Positions 56,371 through 64,000 of a DNA stretch of 64,000 bases are shown one piece after another. The position numbers and the translations under genes are program-made. Under the pieces are notes generated by a model. The model made no database searches. It was not told the DNA's origin and saw nothing but the letters and a program-made list of their open reading frames with translations. Every line of letters starts with the position of its first letter. Position 1 is the first letter of the stretch. The stretch lies in assembly GCF_035046505.1 (NCBI RefSeq), contig NC_089824.1, forward strand, positions 33,422,274 through 33,486,273, in the 5' to 3' direction. This DNA comes from Tiliqua scincoides (lineage: Eukaryota; Chordata; Lepidosauria; Squamata; Scincidae).

Positions 56371-58282
56371 CGGGTAACAGCCCATCCTATCCTGGGCCAG
56401 CCCAGAGCAAGCAGAAACACTGCTAGGAGCACAGCATCTTAGCGCCACTGAGATCCACCCATGACCCACCTTTGACACAGACCTGGCCCCATCTGAGCTC
56501 CATTCAAAGTGCCTCCTCTGCCAACTTATTTGCCCCAACACAGGCTGGGTGGGGGCCACAGTCATGCACATAGAACCTCCAGCAATTTGTGCCGATGGTT
56601 CCAAAGCATGGCACGGCTGTATAGTTTTTGCACTATTGCAACAAGGCTTGGCCGTGAATCACAAGGCCATAAATAAGGAGGATGGATGCCTGTACCCCAC
56701 TGTTCTAAGTGAATGTTACAGCTATTCTTCTCCCTGGGGTTCATCTGTCCACCACTGTATAAAGCAGAACCAAGAACATGAATGAAGTTCTCCTGATGGA
56801 AACAGCATGATGTACACTTGTTCTTTGAAATGTGTGTGAACAATAGAGAAGGCACACCCTCCTAAATAATTCCTAGAAAAGCACCTCATGAGGTTCATTT
56901 AAGTTCATGGAATCACAGCCTACATTTGCCTAGCTTGTTATCATTAGTGTTCCAAGGACTGCAACTTTGATGTGTGGTCAGGAAAGATTCTGTCATTCAT
57001 AATACATTTTATTTTCAGAGTTCCTTCTGAAGATGCTGGAGCAAAATAAATACCACACATCTATATCCTGGTTTAATCACATCACAAACACACATTACAT
57101 CAAAGACTTGATTAAATCAGAGAACTGTTGTGGTCCATTAAAGCAAAATGCAAAGGAACTGTAACATAATGCCTTTTGTTGGGACCAACAACTACTCCCA
57201 ATGTAGTATGCCAACTTTTGAGTCATTACTGACCCTTCGAAAGGCATGGACATCTTTTCTCAGTTCAGTTCACTGAACACTGAAACATTCCTTGAGTCAC
57301 CCAAGGAAGCAGTGAAGTGGGGATCAATTGCATCAAATAAGCATAAACGGTATGCCTCTTAAATATTTAGAAAAGGATGATAAGGGTTGCATTACACCGT
57401 GCTGGGGCCCTAAGTTATGTTAAGAAGCCCAATCCCATAACATTACCAAATAGTTTATTGTGCTAACAAAAATGACACAGAAAATAGAAATTAAAGCTTT
57501 ATATTTGCACTTTAAAGTTTTGTATGTGGAGCTCCCAAATAATGGAACAGGGTAGGATGGATGGATCAGGCCTGGAAGGGAGTGAGATCAGAGATGCTGG
57601 CAGATACCTGCACCCTTTCCTGGGCCTGATCTGCTGACATGGGGTAATGCAGATTAGCACAAGCAATTGAGCTCCATTTTGGCTGCTGGGGTTTACCCCA
57701 GGGCATAGACCTCCAGCAGCCACAATTCCCACACTGGATGCCCCATAGCCTGCACCAGGGATTAGATTAGATTTTTTTCTGTTTTTAAAATAATTTCAAA
57801 ATATTTCTCATCATTTTTGACAATATGGTTCCTCTCTTCTACTTATTTCCCACTGTTCGATTTTGCTCAGTTGCCAGCTTGATAGAGAGATGTTTATGCT
57901 GAAAGAGAAATTGTTAGGATAATTGTGTAGACACATGACAGTGGCATGAAGTTATGCTAAACACTGACACGTGAAACAACAATATTGCAGATATATACAG
58001 TTGAGAATGTCTGCCAGGGTGTTACATGTGATCAATCTTAAGACCAATTGCTTGGTCTTAACTGGTTTGTAAATCTCAGCTAATGGCACAGAAAAAGTGA
58101 TGACAAACTACGCACAAGCTGAATACCTGCACCATCAGAGCAACAAGGCAGTGGCTAGTGTTGAAAATACAGCCGTGGCCATACTTATTTCATGATCATT
58201 GTGATATCCTAGCCTGCTCAGTTTTTAAAGTAGTATGACATGTTTATGTATCCTGTACATGGCACAAACACAAACAAGCACC
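56371..58282. other. Mostly unassigned; GC-rich element relics
   Basis: 56380-56560 begins CAGCCCATCCTATCCTGGG and 57540-57740 is GC-rich in the style of the GCAATCC elements, but neither can be bounded. No gene recognised. Confidence 0.35.
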
Positions 58283-58290
58283 TTTTAGAG

Positions 58291-58774
58291 CAGCAGTTAG
58301 CAAGGTCTTATTCGGATGTTGGGACCACTTTATTTGAAGGGGGTGGGGCGGCAACTGCAGTGCCATGATCACAAGGGGCTTTGACACCTACCTGGGGGTT
58401 GTGCTGGCATCCAGCAGGGTGCAGGAGTCTCACAGTCCCCCTCTGCAGGCCTCCGCACTGCAGAAAATAGCTATTCTCGGCTATCACAACCCACTTCCAG
58501 GTTGCTATTGCGAAATCAAAAAACGGTCATGATCACCACAAAGAGCTGTTTTCAGCAGCTGGGAGACCTGCAGAAGGGGCTGCAAGCCTCCCACACCCTG
58601 CCAGAGGCCAGCATGCCGCCACCCCCCATAGGTGTAAAAGCCCCTTGATCTTGGTGCTGCCACAAACACTGCAGCACCATCAGTGCACTCATTTCTGGGC
58701 CACTGCCCTTAAGGGGGAAAGGTGCTCTTCCAGTTCTCCTGGTGGGGATCAACCCATCAGTTTGGGAACCACCC
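58291..58774. mobile_element. Foldback hAT-like element, 8-bp TSD
   Basis: Flanked by TTTTAGAG on both sides (58283-58290, 58775-58782). Terminal regions CAGCAGTTAGCAAGG and GTTTGGGAACCACCC are diverged inverted ends. Inner arms of roughly 130 bp (GGCATCCAGCAGGGTGCAGG and CCACACCCTGCCAGAGGCC; TCCCCCTCTGCAGGCCTCC and GACCTGCAGAAGGGGCTGC) fold on each other. 484 bp. Confidence 0.85.
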
Positions 58775-58858
58775 TTTTAGAGCATTCAGCTAGGGTGGAA
58801 AGTATAGTTACCTGAGAGTAAGCACTATTGAATACCAAGTAAAAAGTATAAGATTGTA

Positions 58859-59026
58859 GACCCAGTCCTACCCAACTTTCCAGCGCTGATGTAACCATGC
58901 CAGTGGGGTGCACACTGCATCCTGCTGGCAAGAGGGCTTCATGGAAGCCTCCTGAATATAAGGAAATGTTTGTTCCCTTATCTCAAGGCTGCATCGATGC
59001 TGAAAAGTTGGATAGCATTGTGGCCT
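58859..59026 (+). mobile_element. ~170-bp GCAATCC-type element
   Basis: CCCAGTCCTACCCAACTTTC and GAAAAGTTGGATAGCATTG are inverted; GTTCCCTTATCTCAAGGC is the family interior. Preceded by a half of the palindromic MITE (58805-58858). Confidence 0.6.
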
Positions 59027-59608
59027 GTGTTGCATGTTCCATTGATCTGAGTTGGATAGTTAGGCACATGTTTAAGTTCCATCCTCTGAAACCAGTGGAA
59101 CACAGAACATACCTAACATCAGCTAGATGTCCAACAGCTTTGAAATGGAAGTCAAACAGCATTGAATGGAGTCTTTGAAATGGAAGAAGTCTTATAATTT
59201 TAATTAGAAATTAGTAATGTGAGCACTTATGTACAGTTCTAGTCAGAGATTTAAAAGTGTTCACAGGCCTAGAAAGGAACTCCACAGTAACCTAGACCAA
59301 TTTCATCTCATAAACAAGGCAGCAGTTATATAGGCAACAAAAAGCTACCGTTCTTTTATTCCTAGTGAGTTTTAAAGCAACTCTTTCTCAAGAGAAGATT
59401 TACAAATAAATCAAGGCAGTTGGAAGGAATGCATTGATCTATTTTTCAGTCCTTCCTGAATGGACATTAGTGGTGAGCAGATTCCAACTGCCATAGTTAA
59501 AACACACGTATAAATTAAGCACTCTAGCTGCTCAGAACACCCCCCTCCACTCACATTCCTCCAACCAACCACAATTCCCTATGGTGCTAACCATACAGTT
59601 GCATTTGC

Positions 59609-59612
<4 letters not shown>
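59027..59612. other. Intergenic stretch; nothing recognised
   Basis: No gene or assignable repeat. Confidence 0.4.

Positions 59613-59665
<53 letters not shown>
59613..59665 (+). repeat. (TG)26 microsatellite
   Basis: Uninterrupted dinucleotide run of 53 bases. Confidence 0.98.
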
Positions 59666-59669
<4 letters not shown>

Positions 59670-59822
59670 AATGCATAGAGCTGACCACACAGTCTTTTAC
59701 AGTTGACCAGCATGCCACCTGCTGGGTAATAAAGAGCAAGACCCAGGTGATGCAGCAGTTGCACATATACTACAGAAGAATGGGGTATTAGCATGGAGAA
59801 GTGCTTCCATCCATGTGACTGA

Positions 59823-60133
59823 TGGCTCAATCCTAGCTAAACTGCGCACCAATGGAATGCATATTCCACTAGCTCGGGCTGCCGCAAAGCAACACAAGCT
59901 ACCAGCATATGAGTGGACATTGGGATGCTGGCTGGAACAGGTAAGCTCAGGGCAGGGGGTGGAATGGGGCAGGAGGTAAGCAGAATAGACAGACCAGACC
60001 TGGGAGGGGGCAGGATTGGTGGCAGTGCAACCCACTGACTCCAAATTCCCTTCCCAGGGCTGATCCACTTACACTGGTCAACACAAACTTGCACCAGTGA
60101 TATCACTGGCACAGGTCCCACAACAGCTGCTGG
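59823..60133. mobile_element. GC-rich GCAATCC-type element, degraded
   Basis: Left GGCTCAATCCTAGCTAAACT; interior GGGGCAGGATTGGTGGCAG and GCACCAGTGATATCACTGGC. The right border is uncertain. Confidence 0.45.
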
Positions 60134-60628
60134 GGCTGTGTGTGAAGGGGTCTTGAGAAATAAAGTGTTTTCAATTATCACATTTGAGGGGGCACTATAT
60201 CAGAAGATTGTCATGTCTTTGTGTATTTATAACATTTTATCCCTCCAGAAAACGTGACCCTCCAGTCCCTCGAAATGAAGGATGCAAGTCATGTTCCCAC
60301 CACCTGTCTTCTTGTTTGTCCATTTCTTAGATACAGCTGCTTGATCCCTGCTGTTGTCTTAATGAATTCCATGTCCTATGCTGCAAGAATGTGGCTCACA
60401 TATGAACTGTGCAAAGTTAATCACCCGTAGTGTACCACAGGCAAAGAACATGCCAGAACTTATTCTAGTTTCAGTAAAACAATTACTTAAGCTGCACAGG
60501 AAGGAAATAAAAATCAGCTCCTTTTCAATTCAGTTCAGAAAGAAACGTACCTATCAATCATATGTTGATCTACATCTTGGATAGGCTAAAACTAGTCACA
60601 GAGTTTCCTCAGCAGCAAATCTTCAAAG
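60134..60628. other. Intergenic stretch; nothing recognised
   Basis: No gene or assignable repeat. Confidence 0.4.
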
Positions 60629-60716
60629 TGCAATCTCGTGCATATTTACTTGAAAGTAAGTTGTAGTTTGTTCAATGAAGACTTGCTCCTTGGCCAGTGT
60701 ACATAGGATTTGGGCC
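60629..60716. mobile_element. Palindromic GCAATCC MITE, diverged
   Basis: GTGCAATCTCGTGCATATTT at left, ACATAGGATTTGGGCC at right; internal AAGTAAGTTG and AGACTTGCTCC. Confidence 0.5.
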
Positions 60717-61494
60717 TATATTCTCATGCACAAGTTTCCTAATAGTCCCATATTCATGCACAAGCTTCCCATATTCATATTAAAGTCTCTGATGCCCGCA
60801 AGGAGAGGTAGAATTCTAACTGTCTTGGAGGGGAGACTTTGCAAAATCCCAGAAGCCAAAATTGAAGCACTCAAAGCATAGGAAGTATGCTGCAGATATA
60901 GATTCAGCTGTTTTGCTTACTCCCAAGGTCTAGGATTACAGCCATTTATGAGTCGAGTCTCCCTTCCCTACCCACAAGAATAACCAACTCATGACTGAAC
61001 TTTTAGTGTGACACCAAAGCTTGGCTGGGTAACATCTAGGCAAGCTGAATACAGCCTATAGGTAGGCTTTATGCAGCAACAAAGTCACAGGCTCCTTTAA
61101 GGCTGGCCATGAGGCAGCCCTAGGTAGCCATTTAGGATAGTAATTCTGTAACTCAAAGAAGCACATGGAACACCTTCAGGTATGTATATATTGCTTCTTT
61201 ATGAAGAATGAGATGGTGGGTCTGATGATGCTATAGAAAGTCAAGGAAGGGCAAGAAGGCAGGCAAGAAGTCCAACTCTTCATGTTGAGGTTTCCTTTTT
61301 GAACCCAGCAACCAATGAATATCAGTCCATTGAAACTGTGATGGATCTACCAAAAAGCATAACAAGTCAAAGCTCTCAGTAGGAGACAGAATGGCTGTGG
61401 GTTTGTGTTAATGAAGGAAGCCTCTCTGAGATACAGTAAATTACAGAGTGATGACAAAGAACTTGGGATGCCCAAAAAATCCATGATCCATTCA
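60717..61494. other. Intergenic stretch; nothing recognised
   Basis: Contains a short near-duplicate (CATGCACAAGTTTCC near 60725, CATGCACAAGCTTCC near 60755). No gene. Confidence 0.4.
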
Positions 61495-61775
61495 GTGTGA
61501 GAACAGAGTACTGCCACCGATATCCCCCCTTCTCAGTCTCAATCCATCTTTTCCCCTGTCCCATTCTCCATCCCATTCCTCCCCCTCCTTGCCCCATTCC
61601 ACCCATTCCCATTTCTCTCCACCCCCCATGCAAACTTACTGACACTGGCGCTCCTTGCCAGACTACAGGCACACAGCTGAATGCCATGTGGCTATTTTCA
61701 ACAGCTGCAAAAGGACCTTGCACTAGTAGAACACTAGTTCCAGCAGTGCACAGCCCTCATAGGATTGGGCCATTA
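61495..61775. mobile_element. GC-rich GCAATCC-type element, source-like match to CR1 filler
   Basis: The interior TGCCACCGATATCCCCCCTT is a variant of the family motif at 22640 and 60010. Right end CATAGGATTGGGCC is followed by ATTA. 61509-61536 is identical to the complement of 51659-51686. Confidence 0.5.
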
Positions 61776-61794
61776 ATGTAGTAAGAGGCCAACT

Positions 61795-61940
61795 TTTTTC
61801 TCATCATTGTATCATTGCTAACTTTCCTATTTTATTATTATATTTAGTTTTTTATTATTATTTATTAGTTTTTTTATTAGTGCACTGTGCACTACTTTTG
61901 AGTTTTGAAAAAGCAGGATACAAATCTTTTAAATAAATCA
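61795..61940 (+). mobile_element. L2-like 3' tail
   Basis: T-rich TTTTATTATTATATTTAG run, GAAAAAGCAGGATACAAATC and an AAATAAAT tail. Confidence 0.4.
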
Positions 61941-62069
61941 TCCAGTTTTCCTAGTCCTTGCATCTAAAAAGCTTTTTTTGTCACAAAGGCCAAAAAACAG
62001 AAAGGGAGAGGAATAATTGTGCTTAGTACATTATTCCTAGGATATAGAAATGTGGCAAGTCATCTGCAG

Positions 62070-62286
62070 CAACAACTTTTAACATTTTTTAATCTCAGGT
62101 CACACTAACAAGGCACTAAAATTGTGAAGGCACACCATTAGTTTTTTGTTTTTTTTACAATTGACAAGTCACACCACACTGCTGATGGGGGGCTCACAAT
62201 CTCCTAATGGCCCGATTTATAAATGTCCCTCCCCCAAACTCCCATGACACACCTGCAGACCATGGCATACTGGTTGAAAATCACTG
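62070..62286 (-). mobile_element. hAT-like element, GTGATTTTCAACC family, reverse
   Basis: The right end GGTTGAAAATCACTG is the complement of the 21519 terminus; the interior GGCACACCATTAG and CCAAACTCCCATGACACAC also matches in reverse. Flanks ATCTGCAG / GTCTACAG are a possible diverged target duplication. Confidence 0.65.
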
Positions 62287-62521
62287 GTCTACAGCATAGA
62301 TTTTTTTTTCCATGTGACCACTTTTAAATGTTGTATTGACAACTTAACCAAGAAGTTGTTTAAACTAAGATGGCACTTTTATACACACTTCCTAGGACAT
62401 ATGCAATATTGAGTAAGTGGAACTTACTTTTAAGGAAGTATGCTTCATATAACATATGCGTTAAAATTCTCTTGAGAACATGCCTTAACTAGAAGCTATC
62501 TACTACCTTATTCAGCTAGAC

Positions 62522-62982
62522 CAGGGGTGCCCAAACCCCGGCCCTGGGGCCACATGCGGCCCTCGAGGCCTCTCAACGCGGCCCTCAGGGAGCTCCCAGT
62601 CTCCAATGAGCCTCTGGCCCTCCAGTGATTTGTTGGAGTCCACACTGGCCTGACGCAACTGCTGGCAGCGTGAGGGTGACTGTTTGACCTCTCACATGAG
62701 CTGTGGGATGAGGGCTCCCTCCACTTCTTGCTGTTTCATGTCTGTGATGCAGTAGCGGCAGCAAAGGAAAGGCCAGCCTTGCTTTGTGCAAGGCCTTTTA
62801 TAGGCCTTGAACTATTGCAAGACCTTCATTCATATAAGTTTGTCTTTAATATATTCATTTATGTAAACTTATGTAAATTTATTCAAATTTTAAATGTAAA
62901 TTAATTCTTCCCCCCCCCCGGCCCCTGACACAGTGTTGGAGAGCTGATGTGGCCCTCCTGCCAAAAACTTTGGACACCCCTG
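62522..62982. mobile_element. Non-autonomous hAT element, 8-bp TSD
   Basis: Termini CAGGGGTGCCCAAA / TTTGGACACCCCTG (one mismatch), flanked by AGCTAGAC on both sides (62514-62521, 62983-62990). CpG-rich GCGGCCCTCGAGGCC near the left end. 461 bp. Confidence 0.93.
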
Positions 62983-63103
62983 AGCTAGACAAACATCCTA
63001 GAATGTCCTTTGAGGTTCAAGGAAAAAATTACAGCACAGTTACAATAGTTCTACTTGAATATTTCAAGTTTAATAGTTCAATAGTTACATCAAGAATTTG
63101 AAA

Positions 63104-63109
63104 TTTATT
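63104..63109 (-). promoter_or_regulatory. FABP5: Probable FABP5 polyadenylation signal AATAAA
   Basis: AATAAA on the - strand, 122 bases past the FABP5 stop. It is the first canonical signal downstream, so the transcript would end near 63080-63095. Confidence 0.55.
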
Positions 63110-63230
63110 TGTATACAATACTGATATTTCCAAGATACTTAAGAAAAAGGAGAAGGGATGAAATATGTGGAGTGCAGACTAGCTTTGTTTGTCAGGAAGC
63201 TCCCAAAATCCAAATTGAAAGCCAATGTCT

Positions 63231-63281
63231 TCATGCCTTCTGATAAACTCGAGTACATTTGACACCATTCATGTCACATTC
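63231..63281 (-). CDS. FABP5: FABP5 coding exon 4
   Basis: 17 codons, [16 protein letters not shown] and TGA (63231-63233 on the complement). The acceptor CAG lies immediately upstream on the - strand (63282-63284). Confidence 0.88.
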   Translation of the reverse strand, partial: ECDMNGVKCTRVYQKA

Positions 63282-63871
63282 CTGGAAGACAAAGGAAGTT
63301 CATTCATAAAATTATCACTCCAAATTGCTGAAGAACAGATATAGATTCTTTCTAGACCAGAATATAGGTGTGTGTGTCCCATATCTGCGGGGGATGCATT
63401 CCTAGCACCACCACAGATACAGGAACCACAGATATGGCAGAACCCTATCACCATGCCCCTCACACTGTAGTCCCGAACACTGATTACTTATGTTGTTTAT
63501 AGTTGTGCAACAGAACAGGAAGCAGGTTTGCTGCGTTGTCCCCTCTAGCTTCAGGCTGCCTGTCTGCTTGTCTTGCTATAAACTTCCTGCTTACAGCGTC
63601 TGGTTAAAGCAAGTACACAATTCCTTTACATGACTATAAACCTCAACAATGGTAATGGGTGCGGAAGGCGCAGGGAACCGGATCCATGGATACGGAGGGT
63701 TACCGGTATTACATTTCACTTTTCTTTACAAGTTCTGCATGGATAACAGGAGTAAATTCCACTTACTACAACCAATTTCCCATCTACAATCTTTCTTGTT
63801 ATCGTCGTCTCTTTGCCATCCCACTGCTGGTGCTGGATCAATACATTATTATCATCCAAAGTGATAAGGGT
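63231..63871 (-). CDS. FABP5: Epidermal-type fatty-acid-binding protein (FABP5), last two exons; rest outside window
   Basis: The 3' part of a FABP gene on the - strand. Exon 3 is 63767-63871 and exon 4 is 63231-63281, separated by a 485-bp intron with donor GTAAGT and acceptor TCTTCCAG. The 52 residues include [21 protein letters not shown] and [16 protein letters not shown], with both ligand arginines, the terminal tyrosine and the FABP5-type cysteine pair. QHQ.WDGKE.TITRK matches FABP5 better than FABP4 (HVQKWDG, TIKRK), and ECDMNGVKC and the YQKA end recall avian FABP5 from memory. Exon 3 has 35 codons where human FABP5 has 34; the extra one falls in the turn around DDNN. The gene converges on PMP2, which is the human FABP5/PMP2 arrangement and supports the name. 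FABP4 is the main alternative. A mariner-like element sits in the intron. Confidence 0.85.
63364..63708. mobile_element. Tc1/mariner (Tigger/pogo-like) MITE in FABP5 intron 3
   Basis: Left end (TGTCCCATATCTGCGGGGGA) and right end (ATGGATACGGAGGGTTACC) are inverted imperfect copies of each other with TA at both borders. The Tigger-like terminal motif, atatctgcgggggatgcattcc-like, is recognisable. No transposase is encoded. It lies between the splice sites and leaves both intact. Confidence 0.6.
63767..63871 (-). CDS. FABP5: FABP5 coding exon 3
   Basis: 35 codons beginning [16 protein letters not shown] and ending DGKLVV. Acceptor TTACAG sits at 63872-63877 and donor GTAAGT at 63761-63766, read on the complement. 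One codon longer than the 102-bp exon 3 of most FABP genes. Confidence 0.88.
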
Positions 63872-64000
63872 CTGTAAGGAAATACAGAATTTTGGCACTT
63901 AGGTAACTTCTTAATAGATTGAATTCAAGTTTTCCTTGTCTGGGGCCTTGGGAAAAATGACAACAGTTATCCACAAAAGAAAGCAAGGGCTCATCTACAT

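Noticed and set aside
56549-56785. Open frame of 78 codons as a small gene
   Set aside because: No family resemblance, no splice or poly(A) context; chance frame in GC-rich repeat-derived sequence.
63231-63871. Assignment of the right-edge gene to FABP4
   Set aside because: QHQ.WDGKE.TITRK, the cysteine pair and convergent orientation favour FABP5, though exons 1-2 would settle it.

Overview
The window is a vertebrate nuclear locus, most probably from a squamate reptile (lizard or snake). The repeats point there: many CR1 LINEs whose 3' ends run into GTTCTTAT repeats, several classes of short non-autonomous hAT elements, and tRNA-headed SINEs. The one complete gene is a lipid-binding protein gene with the classic four-exon layout. 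It is neither bacterial nor viral, and there are no operons, CRISPR arrays or phage genes. Species cannot be fixed from the sequence alone.

Host genes. On the + strand (5297-10032) lies a complete four-exon fatty-acid-binding protein gene, read here as PMP2 (myelin P2, FABP8), encoding 132 residues with all splice sites canonical and a poly(A) signal at 10188. On the - strand at the right edge (63231-63871) are the last two coding exons of a second family member, read as FABP5; its first two exons lie beyond the window. The genes face each other tail to tail, as PMP2 and FABP5 do in human. About 53 kb separates them, and I found no other host exon there.

The intergenic stretch is layered with mobile elements. 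CR1 LINEs: 1755-3403 (-), 10571-13232 (+, the most complete), 17318-18178 (+), 32166-32806 (-), 36988-37591 (+), 40501-41615 (-), 50578-50920 (-), 51268-52941 (-, polymerase core removed), and short 3' ends at 43667, 53971, 54834 and 55084. Older CR1/L3 relics lie at 26465-27040 and 46151-47712. A truncated L1 occupies 34305-35972. hAT-like elements, six with exact 8-bp target duplications or one mismatch, lie at 8989, 26759, 28372, 30114, 49556, 55487, 58291 and 62522. A further set of non-autonomous DNA elements shares GCAATCC-type termini and, in several copies, 3-bp TTA target duplications (PIF/Harbinger-like): a 90-bp palindromic form, a form of about 180 bp and a GC-rich form of about 550 bp. 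tRNA-headed SINEs and L2-like tails fill other gaps.

The observations most worth a second look: (1) at least four CR1 copies begin, at their truncated 5' junction, with a perfect inverted repeat made from their own first bases, and the L1 junction has one too; (2) the CR1 copy at 51.3-52.9 kb lost its reverse-transcriptase core and the join carries a short filler with a 28-bp exact match to sequence near 61.5 kb in the opposite orientation; (3) a short palindromic element is embedded in separate hAT families, so it appears to have been carried and re-amplified by them.
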